A stretch of 64,000 nucleotides of DNA from contig NZ_JAQGLA010000031.1 of assembly GCF_027853915.1 (NCBI RefSeq), positions 1 through 64,000 of the forward strand, written 5' to 3'. The first letter of the stretch is position 1; each line of letters begins with the position of its first letter. A model generated the notes under the pieces. The model was not told the origin of the DNA and searched no databases. It worked only from the letters and a program-made list of their open reading frames with translations. Source of the DNA: Saccharopolyspora oryzae. Its GTDB lineage: Bacteria; Actinomycetota; Actinomycetes; Mycobacteriales; Pseudonocardiaceae. Shown here one piece after another: positions 34,472 to 42,775 of this stretch. The translations under genes were made by a program, and so were the position numbers.

Positions 34472-35299
34472 CTACTGCGGCTTGTTCGTCGTGCGGTGCG
34501 CGGTCCAGGCGATCTCGTCGACTGCGAGCCAGACCCTGCTGGTCATGGTCGCCGGGGTTGTTCCGGTGAAGGCCAGGACGTCTCGGTGCAGGTGTGCTTG
34601 GTCGGCGTAGCCGGTGTCGGCGGCGACCCCTGCCGCGTGCTGGCCGGCGGCCAGGCGGTGGACGGCGTGGTCGAAGCGGACCAGCTTCGCGGCGCGTTTG
34701 GGCGGCAGGCCGAGTTGGGTGCGGAACCGGGACCACAGGCGTTTGCGGCTCCAACCGAGCTCGTGCGCCAGGTCGTCGATCCGGAGTCGGCCGCGGCTGC
34801 TGGTGATCCGGTTCCAGGCCCAGGCCACCTCGCGGTCCACTTCGCGTCCTGCCGCGAGTCGGCGGATGAGCAGGGTGTTGGTCAACGCGAAGCGTTCCTG
34901 CCACGAGCGGGCCTGGCTGATCTGCTCCTGGGCTCTGGTGGCGTCGTGCCCCCACAACTGGTCGAGGGGTACGACCACGTCGTCCAATTCCGCCGGGGAG
35001 ATGCCCAGCACTGCGTGCGCGGTGACCGGGGACAGTCGCACCTGCACGCATTCGACGGCGTGGCCGCGCACGCGGATGGCGTCGTGCATGAATCCGGCGA
35101 CGAGGTTGCCCTGCTGCTGTCGGCCGCTGTCGGTGTCCACGACGTGCGGGCCGGAGCCGAATTCGAGGGCCAGGGTGATCGAGGGGTGCGGGATCACGTG
35201 CACGTCGGCCGGGTCTGGGCCGTGGTGGCGGAAGCCGGCCATGGTGACCCCCGCCCATCGGCTGGGGTGTGCGGGGTGCACGACCTCCCATCTGGCCAC
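34472..35299 (-). CDS. AraC-family transcriptional regulator
   Basis: The 275-residue product has the C-terminal AraC motifs RIDDLAHELGWSRKRLWSRF and AAGVAADTGYADQAHLHRDV, with a DUF6597-like N-terminal domain. A TAACAT box (35306-35311) lies exactly 6 nt before the GTG at 35299, implying a leaderless message. It is divergent from the NTF2-like gene and upstream of the SRPBCC gene, either of which could be its target. Confidence 0.85.
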   Translation of the reverse strand: MARWEVVHPAHPSRWAGVTMAGFRHHGPDPADVHVIPHPSITLALEFGSGPHVVDTDSGRQQQGNLVAGFMHDAIRVRGHAVECVQVRLSPVTAHAVLGISPAELDDVVVPLDQLWGHDATRAQEQISQARSWQERFALTNTLLIRRLAAGREVDREVAWAWNRITSSRGRLRIDDLAHELGWSRKRLWSRFRTQLGLPPKRAAKLVRFDHAVHRLAAGQHAAGVAADTGYADQAHLHRDVLAFTGTTPATMTSRVWLAVDEIAWTAHRTTNKPQ

Positions 35300-35372
35300 G
35301 GGCTCATGTTAGGGGGTGGTGCGGGAACATTCGTCCAATACGCCGGGATGTGGTGGCGGTGATCCTGGGGTC

Positions 35373-35789
35373 ATGAGTCGCAGCATCGTCGAGGACGCCT
35401 TCCAGGCGCTCGCCAGTTCCGATCCCGACCTGATCTCCGCTGTTCTCGCCGAGGACGCCGAGTGGTTGTCGCCTCCGGGCAATGCCACGGCTGTGGCGTT
35501 GGGGGCGCCTGATCACATGGTGGGGCGTGCGGCGATCGTGCAGTTCTTCGCGGTGGACTTCCCGCGCCTGTTCGCGCGCGATCTTTCCGTTGTCTTCGGG
35601 GGTGTGCACGTGGCTGGTGAGCGGGTGGTCGTGGAGGCAGCCGTGGCGGCGACGCTGGCCAACGGCGATCCCTACGACAACGACTACTGCTTCGTCGTCG
35701 AGCTGCGCGGTGGTCTGGTTCGGCGGGTTCGGGAGTACACCGACACCGCCCGGGCGCACCGGATGATCTTCGGTGGTGTTGCGCGGTAG
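35373..35789 (+). CDS. NTF2/SnoaL-like protein
   Basis: The 138-residue protein has the cone-shaped NTF2 fold pattern: IVEDAFQALASSDPDLISAVLAEDAEW at the start and FVVELRGGLVRRVREYTDT near the end. Members include polyketide cyclases, ketosteroid isomerases and ligand binders, so the reaction cannot be assigned. It faces away from the AraC gene and may be under its control. Confidence 0.78.
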   Translation: MSRSIVEDAFQALASSDPDLISAVLAEDAEWLSPPGNATAVALGAPDHMVGRAAIVQFFAVDFPRLFARDLSVVFGGVHVAGERVVVEAAVAATLANGDPYDNDYCFVVELRGGLVRRVREYTDTARAHRMIFGGVAR

Positions 35790-35877
35790 CAGGAAGCGCT
35801 GCTCGTCCGCTCTGCCCAGTCGCTGACCCGCGTAGTGCGTTGGTCAGGAGTTGGCGCTGTTGGATCGGTCGACGGCC

Positions 35878-36279
35878 TCATGCGGTGAGCACGGCTTGGG
35901 TTTGGGTGGTGTGGCCGATGCGGCGGCCGGTGGTGTCGAGCAGTTCGGTTTGCACGGTGATGGCGGTGCGGCCGACGTGCAGTGGTCGGCTCACCGCGTG
36001 CAGGGTGCCTTCGCGCAGGGCGCGGAAGAAGTTGGTCTTGGATTCGGTGGTGGCGGTGCCGGCTCCGTCGGGCAGGTTGAGGTGGGCGCAGATCGCGCCG
36101 GTGGCGTCGGCCAGCGTCATGACCGCTCCCCCGTGCAGCACTCCCCCTGCGGTGCAGTGCTGGGGCGCCCAGTCCAGCTCGGTGCGGACTTCCTGCGGGC
36201 TGGCGGCGGAGATGCGCACGCCCAGGGACTCGGCGAAGGGCATCAAGGCGATCAGCTGGTGGTGGTCGGTGCTGGTCAC
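35878..36279 (-). CDS. PaaI-family acyl-CoA thioesterase
   Basis: The 133-residue hotdog-fold protein contains HCTAGGVLHGGAVMTLADATG, the PaaI/DUF4442 active-site helix, and ATTESKTNFFRAL. It should hydrolyse a short or aromatic acyl-CoA. The GTG at 36279 has a GAAGGAGA site and overlaps the stop of the BKACE gene by 4 nt, so the two are cotranslated. Confidence 0.88.
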   Translation of the reverse strand: MTSTDHHQLIALMPFAESLGVRISAASPQEVRTELDWAPQHCTAGGVLHGGAVMTLADATGAICAHLNLPDGAGTATTESKTNFFRALREGTLHAVSRPLHVGRTAITVQTELLDTTGRRIGHTTQTQAVLTA

Positions 36280-36995
36280 GATTCTCCTTCGAGCAGTGCG
36301 GTGGCGGCGGTGACGAGTTCGGCGTTGTCGGCGGCGATCTGGCCGTCGGGCAGGGTGAGGGTGTCTTCCAGGCCGATGCGGGTGGCCAGTCCGCGGCGGG
36401 CGGCGACGGCCAGCACGGGCCAGGCTCCGGCGGCTTCGCCGTGCAGCAGGATCGGTGCGGGCGCGGGGTGCAGGCGGGCCAGCAGGGTTTCGGCGGTGGT
36501 GGCCGCGCCGCGGGCGGTGAGGTCGGTGACCTCGGCGAGGATGCGCAGCACGCGGCGGCGGTGCGGGGAGCGTTGGAACTGCTGGTCGGCGTCGGTGCCG
36601 GAGAAGATGCCGGCTTCCACTCCGATGCCGCGTTCGAGCAGGACGGCGGCGACGTCGTCGGCGCCGGGTTCGTGCCAGTTGACCGAGGCGTGGTCGGGCA
36701 GGACGGTCCAGGCGCGGATGGACCGGATGCGGGTGGTGGTGTCCGGGGCGGTCCAGGCTCCGGTGGTGATGCCGACCGGGATGCCGGGGGCGGCGGCGCG
36801 CACCGCGCGCAGGGCGGCGGCGACCAGGTGCGGGTCGAGGCTGTCGGTGCCGTCGGGTGCTTTGGGGTGCAGGTGGATGTCGGTGGCGCCTGCGGCGACG
36901 GCGTCGGCGGCGGCTTTGGCCAGTTCCTCCGGCCGCACGGGCAGGTGGTAGTGCTCGCGTGGTGACCGGGCGCCGTTGAGGCAGACCTGCAGCAT
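36276..36995 (-). CDS. BKACE (DUF849) beta-keto acid cleavage enzyme family protein
   Basis: The 239-residue TIM-barrel protein starts LQVCLNGARSPREH and carries the zinc HxH motif TDIHLHPKAPDG, then VNWHEPGADDVAA and ILLHGEAAGAWP. BKACE enzymes condense a beta-keto acid with acetyl-CoA to give acetoacetate and a new CoA ester. It is at the short end of the family length. A thioesterase is encoded directly downstream and would release the acyl-CoA product. Confidence 0.8.
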   Translation of the reverse strand: MLQVCLNGARSPREHYHLPVRPEELAKAAADAVAAGATDIHLHPKAPDGTDSLDPHLVAAALRAVRAAAPGIPVGITTGAWTAPDTTTRIRSIRAWTVLPDHASVNWHEPGADDVAAVLLERGIGVEAGIFSGTDADQQFQRSPHRRRVLRILAEVTDLTARGAATTAETLLARLHPAPAPILLHGEAAGAWPVLAVAARRGLATRIGLEDTLTLPDGQIAADNAELVTAATALLEGES

Positions 36996-37094
36996 GGTCT
37001 GATTCTCCCCTGGTCCGGCGGATCCGCGGAAGTTGATGAACCCGTTTCGTGATCATCTGGCGGGCTGGGCTGGGGCGGCGGTTAGCGTGGGTGG

Positions 37095-37661
37095 GTGTTG
37101 AGCAAACGGATCCTGCGGGGCGTGGCGGCCGGTGAGATCACCGAGGCCTACCTGCGCTGGCCCAGCAGGTTGGCCGAACCGGGCAGCCAGTTGAGCACCA
37201 CCGTCGGGCTGATCGGCATCACCGCGGTGGACCAGGTCGATCCGGCCGGGCTCACCGATGCCGATGCGCGGCGGGCCGGGTTCGGTTCGGCGGCGGGGTT
37301 GCGGGCGTCGTTGGACAAGCACGGCCGGGGTGAGGTCTACCGCCTCGCGCTCACCTTCGACGATCCTGCCCCGCGTCCGGTGCAGCCGCCGGTGGCGCTG
37401 GACGGGCGTGAGCGGGCGTCGATCGACCGGCAGCTGGCTCGGTTGGACGTGTCGGCTCCGCGGGGCCCGTGGACGCGGGAGGTGCTGGAGGTGTTGCGGC
37501 GGCGGCCGGGCATCCGTGCGGCGGAGTTGGCTGCTGAGCACAACCGGCCGGTCTCGCGGTGCAAGTCCGATGTGTGGCGGTTGCGGGAGCTCGGTCTGGT
37601 CGAGCCGGTGGAGGCCGGGTTCGGGCTTTCCGCGCGGGGGCTCGGTTACCTCGAGGGCTGA
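37095..37661 (+). CDS. ASCH-domain protein with C-terminal winged helix
   Basis: The 188-residue protein begins LSKRILRGVAAGEITEAYLRWPS and VGLIGITAVDQV, an ASCH (RNA-binding-like) domain. The end RGPWTREVLEVLRRRPGIRA and CKSDVWRLRELGLVEPVEAG forms a winged helix. A TAGCGT box (37083-37088) lies 6 nt before the GTG, suggesting leaderless expression. The combined architecture suggests nucleic-acid binding; function is unknown. Confidence 0.78.
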   Translation: MLSKRILRGVAAGEITEAYLRWPSRLAEPGSQLSTTVGLIGITAVDQVDPAGLTDADARRAGFGSAAGLRASLDKHGRGEVYRLALTFDDPAPRPVQPPVALDGRERASIDRQLARLDVSAPRGPWTREVLEVLRRRPGIRAAELAAEHNRPVSRCKSDVWRLRELGLVEPVEAGFGLSARGLGYLEG

Positions 37662-37664
37662 GCG

Positions 37665-38297
37665 TCAGCGGGGGCGGATGATGCCGCGTTGCAGGGCGGT
37701 GGTGATGGCTGCGGTGCGGTTGTCGACGCCGAGCTTGTCGTAGATGTGCACCAGGTGGGTCTTGACGGTGGCCTCGCTGATGAACAGCGCTTTGGACAGG
37801 GCCCGGTTGGACATGCCCTGCGCCAGCAGCTGCAGGATCTCCACTTCGCGGGGGCTCAGCGCGGGTTGTGGGCGGCGCAGGTGCCCGAGCAGGCGCGCTG
37901 CGACGCCGGGGGCCAGTGCGGTTTGGCGTTGGGCGGCCAGTTGCACGGCCTGGCACAGCTCTTCGGGTGGGGCGTCTTTGAGCATGTAGCCGGTGGCGCC
38001 GGCTTCGACGGCGGTGAGGATGTCGGCGTCGGAGTCGTAGGTGGTCAGCACCAGCACCGGTGGTCCGCCGTCGGCGGTGATGCGGCGGGTGGCGCTGACC
38101 CCGTCCATGCCGGTGGGCATCTGCAGGTCCATCAGGACGATGTCGACCTCGGTGGTGGCCAGGGCGTCGAGGGCGGCTTGCCCGTCGGCGGCTTCGGCGA
38201 CCACGGTCATCTCCGGGCGGTCATCGAACATGGCGCGCAGGCCGCGCCGCACCACGGGGTGGTCGTCGACGAGCAGGATGCGCAGCGGATCGGCCAT
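37665..38297 (-). CDS. NarL/LuxR-family response regulator
   Basis: The 210-residue protein has a receiver domain (ILLVDDHPVVRRGL acid pocket, phospho-Asp in IVLMDLQMPTG, Lys in GYMLKDAP) and a C-terminal LuxR helix-turn-helix (LSPREVEILQLLAQGMSNRAL). It is coupled to the histidine kinase gene: the kinase stop overlaps its ATG/GTG start. With the divergent ABC permease/ATPase pair it forms a typical DesRK- or BceRS-like module that controls an exporter. Confidence 0.92.
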   Translation of the reverse strand: MADPLRILLVDDHPVVRRGLRAMFDDRPEMTVVAEAADGQAALDALATTEVDIVLMDLQMPTGMDGVSATRRITADGGPPVLVLTTYDSDADILTAVEAGATGYMLKDAPPEELCQAVQLAAQRQTALAPGVAARLLGHLRRPQPALSPREVEILQLLAQGMSNRALSKALFISEATVKTHLVHIYDKLGVDNRTAAITTALQRGIIRPR

Positions 38298-39562
38298 CAC
38301 CGGATCTCCTCGGGGGTCAGGGGCAGCCGGATCGCCACCGCTGTGCCGTCACCAGGTGCGGATTCCACGGCCATCGACCCGCCCAGCGCGGTGACGCGTT
38401 CGCGCAGGCCGGTCAGCCCGTAGCCGCTGCCGTCGGTGGCCGTGCGCGCCGTGGTGGGGTCGAAGCCGGTGCCGTCGTCGTAGATGTCGAGGGTGACCTC
38501 GGTGTCGAGGTAGCCGAGGGTCACCACTGCGGTGGCGGCGTGGGCGTGGCGGGCGACGTTGGACAGGCTGGCTTGGGCGGCGCGCAGCAGTGCCACTTCG
38601 TAGCTGGAGGGCAGCGCGACTGGTGCGCCGTTGGTGTGCAGGTGGCAGTCGATCCCGGTTTCGCGGGCGGTGTTGGTGCACAGCCGGTCCAGTGCTTGGG
38701 GCAGACCGGCGTCGCTGAGCGAGGGCGGGCGCAGGTCTTGGACGAACCGGCGGGCTTCGTCGAGGTTGTCGGCGGCGGTGCGGTGGGCTTCGGTGATGCG
38801 GGCGCGGGCTTTGCCGGCCTCGGGTGGCAGGGCGGTTTCGGCGGCGCGCAGCAGCAGGACGATGCTGGACAGGCCTTGGGCGAGGGTGTCGTGGATTTCG
38901 CGTGCCAGTCGTTCGCGTTCGGCGGCCACTCCTGCTTGGTGCTGGGTGGTGGCCAGCTCGGCGCGGGTGCGGGTGAGGTCGTCGATGAGGTCCTGGCGGC
39001 GTTGGCTCTCGGCGTAGATGGCCGCGTATCCCCAGGTGATGATCACGGCCACGCCGGATCCGATGATCGGGCCGAGCACCATGCCGAGGCTCCACGTGCC
39101 GCTGCGCCAGCCTTGGGCGGCCACGACGAGACCGGTCACGACGACCACCGCGACCAGTGCGTGCCGTCCGCGCAGCAGGTGCAGGTGCAGGAAGAACAGC
39201 GGGAACGCCAGCCAGGAGAAGTCCGGGCTGATGATCAGCAGTCCGGCCCACACTGCGGTGACCACCGCCAGCCAGCTCATCGCCAGCCACCGGCGGTGCA
39301 GCGCTGGGCGCAGCAGTGCACCTGCGCCGTAGACGATCGTCAGCAGTGCGGCTCCGCCTGCGGCCAGCCAGCCGATCGGCCCGGTGGGGTGGGTCAGCCA
39401 GGCCCGGGTGGTGGCGATGACCAGCAGCAGCAGGAAGCCGGCGTGGAAGGCCAGGCGCACCAGCCGCAGGACCGCGGCCAGGCCTGGGCCGGGCGAGGAG
39501 GACGTGTCGGGCACCGCTGAAACACTAGTTGCTGTCCCCGGCTGCTCCTGCACTGCGCTCAC
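38297..39562 (-). CDS. sensor histidine kinase (HisKA_3 type)
   Basis: The protein of about 421 residues has five or so transmembrane segments in its first half, then AAERERLAREIHDTLAQGLS with the phospho-His, and an HATPase domain ending GYGLTGLRERVTALGG. I chose GTG 39562: TAGAAA lies 7 nt upstream (leaderless) and AAGG also gives a ribosome site; ATG 39580 is the alternative. The signal is likely membrane stress or a drug. It is cotranscribed with the response regulator. Confidence 0.88.
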   Translation of the reverse strand: MSAVQEQPGTATSVSAVPDTSSSPGPGLAAVLRLVRLAFHAGFLLLLVIATTRAWLTHPTGPIGWLAAGGAALLTIVYGAGALLRPALHRRWLAMSWLAVVTAVWAGLLIISPDFSWLAFPLFFLHLHLLRGRHALVAVVVVTGLVVAAQGWRSGTWSLGMVLGPIIGSGVAVIITWGYAAIYAESQRRQDLIDDLTRTRAELATTQHQAGVAAERERLAREIHDTLAQGLSSIVLLLRAAETALPPEAGKARARITEAHRTAADNLDEARRFVQDLRPPSLSDAGLPQALDRLCTNTARETGIDCHLHTNGAPVALPSSYEVALLRAAQASLSNVARHAHAATAVVTLGYLDTEVTLDIYDDGTGFDPTTARTATDGSGYGLTGLRERVTALGGSMAVESAPGDGTAVAIRLPLTPEEIR

Positions 39563-39728
39563 CAGGACCTTTCTAGTCATCGTGGGTGCGGCCCGGCATC
39601 GTTCGTTCGGTTGAGTTCGGGGTGCACCCGGTGGTGGCCGGTGAATCAATCCGAGCTGCGATGTCAGCAGCGGCTGCGGTGGCGAGGCTGGAAGCCGCAA
39701 TCGACCACGACCGGAAAGCAGAACATCC

Positions 39729-40796
39729 GTGTTCCTCGCCATCCGCGACATCCGCTTCGCCAAGGGGCGGTTCGCACTCATGGGCTCGGTGGTCGGGCTG
39801 ATCACGTTGCTGATCGTGCTGCTGTCGGGGCTGACTGCGGGCCTGGCCCACCAGTCGACCTCGGCGATCACGCAGCTGCCCGCCACCCGCATCGCCTTCG
39901 GCGCCACCACCGGGCAGGCGCCGGAGAAGTCCTTCGCCGACTCCACCATCACCCAGGACCAGCTGGACTCCTACCGCGGCGCGCCCGGCGTGCGGTGGGC
40001 CGAGCCGTTGGGCATCACCCAAACCCGTCTGGACACCCCCACCGGGGGTGCCGCGGCCACCGTCTTCGGGGTGCGCCCCGGGGCGGGCCTGTCCCCCGCC
40101 GAGGTGGCGCCGGGCTCGGTGGTGATCAGCCGCGAGCTCGCCGACGAGCACGGTCTGGCCGTGGGCCAGCACGTGCAGGCAGGTACCGAGCAGTTGCTCG
40201 TCAGCGGGATCGTGGAGGACGCCTACTACAGCCACACGCCGGTGGCGTGGACGACGTTGGAGACCTGGTCGCAGCTGCGGCCGCCCCGCGCGGATGCCGC
40301 GGTGGCCACCGTCATCGCCGCTGATGTCGCCGATCCCGCGGCTGCCGATGCCGCGGCCGGGACGGTCTCGGAGACGGTGGCCGGCAGCTTGTCGGGCATC
40401 GGGTCCTACTCCTCGGAGAACGGGTCGCTGCTGATGATGCAGGGCCTGCTGTACGCGATCTCGGCGCTGGTCATCGGCGCGTTCATGACGGTGTGGACCA
40501 TCCAGCGCAGCGGCGACATCGCCGTGCTCAAGGCGCTGGGCGGTGCCACCGGATACCTGCTGCGCGATGCGCTGGCCCAGTCGGTGATCGTGCTGCTGCT
40601 CGGCGCTGGGCTCGGAGGCGCGGTGGGCGTGGGCTTGGGTGCCGCCGCGTCGCAGGTCGTGCCGTTCCAACTCACCGCTGCCACGACCGTGCTGCCCGTG
40701 GCGTTGATGATCGTGCTGGGCATGATCGGTGCCGCCCTGGCGGTGCGGCGCATCACCTCCGTCGACCCGCTGACCGCGCTGGGAGCTGCCCGATGA
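39729..40796 (+). CDS. FtsX-like ABC transporter permease
   Basis: The 355-residue protein has one N-terminal transmembrane span (LMGSVVGLITLLIVLLSGL), a periplasmic MacB-like core domain, and three C-terminal spans including VLKALGGATGYLLRDALAQS, the cytoplasmic coupling helix. It pairs with the ATPase encoded immediately downstream (ATGA overlap). It is divergent from the two-component genes and probably controlled by them. Members export drugs, peptides or lipids. Confidence 0.88.
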   Translation: MFLAIRDIRFAKGRFALMGSVVGLITLLIVLLSGLTAGLAHQSTSAITQLPATRIAFGATTGQAPEKSFADSTITQDQLDSYRGAPGVRWAEPLGITQTRLDTPTGGAAATVFGVRPGAGLSPAEVAPGSVVISRELADEHGLAVGQHVQAGTEQLLVSGIVEDAYYSHTPVAWTTLETWSQLRPPRADAAVATVIAADVADPAAADAAAGTVSETVAGSLSGIGSYSSENGSLLMMQGLLYAISALVIGAFMTVWTIQRSGDIAVLKALGGATGYLLRDALAQSVIVLLLGAGLGGAVGVGLGAAASQVVPFQLTAATTVLPVALMIVLGMIGAALAVRRITSVDPLTALGAAR

Positions 40797-41476
40797 GTCT
40801 CGTGCTGACCGATCTGCGTGTGACCTACCCCGACGGCGATCGGGTGCTCACCGCCGTGGACGAGGTGACCCTGCAGGTCGATGCCGGGCAGCTGGTGGCC
40901 GTCGTGGGCCCGTCGGGCTCGGGCAAGTCCAGCCTGCTGGCGGTGGCCGCCACCCTGCTGCGCCCGGACTCCGGTCGGGTGGTCATCGGCGGCGTCGATA
41001 CCGGTGGGCTGTCGGCGGCCGGGCGTGCCCGGCTGCGGTTGGCGGAGGTCGGCATCGTCTTCCAGCAGCCCAACCTGCTGGCCTCGCTGACCGCGGTCGA
41101 GCAGATCCTGGCGGCCCACCACATGCGCGGCCGATCGGTGCGCCAGCAGCGACGTGCCGCTGCGGAACTGCTGGCCGCGGTGGGCCTGGACGGCAAGCAG
41201 CACCGCCGCCCGCACCAGCTCTCCGGTGGGGAGCGCCAGCGGGTCAACATCGCCCGCGCGCTCAGCGGCCGGCCCTCGGTTCTGCTGGTCGACGAACCCA
41301 CCGCCGCGCTCGACCACGACCGCGGCCGCCAGATCGTCGAACTGCTCGCCGAGATCACCCGCCAGCACCAGGTCGCCACCGTCATGGTCACCCACGACAC
41401 CGAGCACCTCGAGCACGCCGACGAGGTCGTGGAGATGCGCGACGGGCGGTTGAGCGCGCTGAGCAGCCACCGCTGA
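40793..41476 (+). CDS. ABC transporter ATP-binding protein (LolD/MacB type)
   Basis: The 227-residue ATPase has Walker A GPSGSGKSS, Q-loop FQQPNL, signature LSGGERQR, Walker B VLLVDEPTAAL and the switch His in MVTHD. It belongs to the LolD/MacB group that energises FtsX-like permeases. Its ATG overlaps the permease TGA. A 15-bp hairpin terminator follows. Confidence 0.93.
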   Translation: MSLVLTDLRVTYPDGDRVLTAVDEVTLQVDAGQLVAVVGPSGSGKSSLLAVAATLLRPDSGRVVIGGVDTGGLSAAGRARLRLAEVGIVFQQPNLLASLTAVEQILAAHHMRGRSVRQQRRAAAELLAAVGLDGKQHRRPHQLSGGERQRVNIARALSGRPSVLLVDEPTAALDHDRGRQIVELLAEITRQHQVATVMVTHDTEHLEHADEVVEMRDGRLSALSSHR

Positions 41477-41480
41477 GCAG

Positions 41481-41514
41481 CGTGGTGCCGCCAGGACGAC
41501 CTGGTGGCACCACG
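41481..41514. terminator. bidirectional hairpin terminator
   Basis: CGTGGTGCCGCCAGG (41481-41495) pairs with 41500-41514 around ACGA, with a single G-T pair. It lies between the convergent ABC ATPase and trpS genes and can serve both. Confidence 0.6.
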
Positions 41515-41522
41515 CCGTGCGG

Positions 41523-42575
41523 TCAGTAGCAGGTGCCCATCGCCTCCCGCACTTCCGCGAGGGTCTGCTCGGCCAGGGCGTTGGCCCTGGCGTTGCCTCG
41601 GCGCAGGATCTCGCGCAGGTAGGTGCGGTCGGTCGCGAACTGCGCGCGGCGGGCGCGCAGTGGTGCCAGGTGCTCGTTGACCGACTCGGTGACCACCTTC
41701 TTCAGCAGCGCCGCACCACCCGAACCGATCTCCTCTGCCAGTTCCTGCGGATCTCGTCCGCTGCACAACCCCGCCAGCAGCAGCAAGCTCGACACCTCGG
41801 GGCGGGCCTGCGGGTCGTAGGTGATGTGGCGCTGCGAATCGGTCTTCGCGCCGCGCAGCAGCCGGGCGGTCTCATCAGCAGCGGAGGACAGCAGGATCGC
41901 GTTGCCGCGGCTCTTGCTCATCTTGGTCCCGTCCGTGCCCAGCAGCAGCGGCGCCGCCGACAGCAGCGCCTCGGGCTGCGGGAACAACGGGCGGTAGCGG
42001 TCGTTGAAGCGGCGCGCGATGGTGCGCGTGAGCTCCAGGTGCGGCAGCTGGTCCTGGCCCACCGGCACCAGGTTGGCCTTGCAGAACAGGATGTCGGCGG
42101 CTTGGTGGGCGGGGTAGGTGAACATCAGTCCGCTGACCGCGGCCTGCCGCGAATGCGCGATCTCGTCCTTGACCGTCGGGTTGCGGCTGAGCTCGGAGAC
42201 CGACACCAGGCTCAGGAACGGCAGCAGCAGCTGGTTGAGCGCTGCCACCGCGCTGTGGGTGAAGATCGTGGCCCGCTGCGGATCGATGCCGGCCGCCAGG
42301 TAGTCCAGCACCAGGTCCTCGACCCGCTGCTGCAGGTGTTCGGCGATGTCGCGGTCGGTGAGCACCTGGTAGTCGGCGATGATCACCATCATCTCCACGC
42401 CCTGGTCCTGCAGCCGGACCCGGTTGTGCAGGGTGCCGAAGTAGTGGCCCAGGTGCAGCAGGCCGGTGGGGCGGTCGCCGGTGAGCACCCGGAACTGCTG
42501 GGGCTGGCGCTGGATGAGCTCCTCCAGCTCGGCGCTGCGCCGCGCGGCCGGGGCCGTTTCGATCAGGCTGGTCAT
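41523..42575 (-). CDS. trpS: tryptophanyl-tRNA synthetase, auxiliary attenuator-controlled type
   Basis: The 350-residue class I synthetase shows GDRPTGLLHLGHYFG (HIGH-like motif), the dimer/substrate loops (VGQDQLPHLELTR) and GTDGTKMSKSRGN (KMSKS motif). It charges tRNA-Trp. Upstream lies a leader peptide with two adjacent Trp codons and a terminator, the arrangement described for the indolmycin-resistant second TrpRS of Streptomyces coelicolor. This is therefore probably an auxiliary enzyme induced when Trp-tRNA charging falls, with a housekeeping TrpRS elsewhere in the genome. Confidence 0.9.
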   Translation of the reverse strand: MTSLIETAPAARRSAELEELIQRQPQQFRVLTGDRPTGLLHLGHYFGTLHNRVRLQDQGVEMMVIIADYQVLTDRDIAEHLQQRVEDLVLDYLAAGIDPQRATIFTHSAVAALNQLLLPFLSLVSVSELSRNPTVKDEIAHSRQAAVSGLMFTYPAHQAADILFCKANLVPVGQDQLPHLELTRTIARRFNDRYRPLFPQPEALLSAAPLLLGTDGTKMSKSRGNAILLSSAADETARLLRGAKTDSQRHITYDPQARPEVSSLLLLAGLCSGRDPQELAEEIGSGGAALLKKVVTESVNEHLAPLRARRAQFATDRTYLREILRRGNARANALAEQTLAEVREAMGTCY

Positions 42576-42641
42576 GGTTCTCCCGAATTCCCCTCGGCGG
42601 GCTTCGGCCGAAAGCCCCGCTGGGATCGTGGGAGAGGCACG

Positions 42642-42668
42642 AAAAAGGGCCGTTCAACCGAACGGCCC
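42642..42668 (-). terminator. trpS attenuator terminator
   Basis: On the reverse strand GGGCCGTTC-GGTT-GAACGGCCC is followed by five T residues (42646-42642), an ideal intrinsic terminator 67 bp before the trpS start. Its first arm (42660-42667) can instead pair with GAGCGGCC at 42703-42696, eight pairs with one G-U, giving an antiterminator. Confidence 0.85.
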
Positions 42669-42703
42669 GGAAATTTGATGTCGTGCACCACTGGTGGCCG
42701 CTC

Positions 42704-42745
42704 CTAACCGGAGCGCCACCAAGCCTGGCACGAACTGCGAATCAC
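42704..42745 (-). CDS. trpS leader peptide with tandem Trp codons
   Basis: GTG at 42745 opens a 13-residue frame reading VIRSSCQAWWRSG and a TAG stop. The two TGG codons (42721-42716) sit in the first arm of a pause hairpin (42692-42721). A ribosome stalled there for lack of Trp-tRNA would free region 2 to form the antiterminator, allowing trpS transcription. There is no ribosome site; a TACAGT box 6 nt upstream suggests the peptide is read from a leaderless RNA. Confidence 0.8.
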   Translation of the reverse strand: MIRSSCQAWWRSG

Positions 42746-42751
42746 GCCGCC

Positions 42752-42775
42752 ACTGTACACCGCACGTCGTGCGGT
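42752..42775 (-). promoter_or_regulatory. trpS promoter and 17-bp palindrome
   Basis: On the reverse strand TACAGT (42757-42752) is the -10 box, 6 nt before the leader GTG. Immediately upstream is the palindrome ACCGCAC-GAC-GTGCGGT (42775-42759), which overlaps the end of the acetyltransferase gene. It could be an operator or part of a terminator for that gene. Confidence 0.6.

Noticed and set aside
42680-42720. TGGTGG on the forward strand as a second Trp leader
   Set aside because: No forward gene follows; it is simply the opposite arm of the trpS pause hairpin.
42575-42760. T-box riboswitch in front of trpS
   Set aside because: There is no T-box AGGGUGG-type sequence or specifier loop, while the tandem-Trp leader peptide and alternative hairpins give a full explanation.
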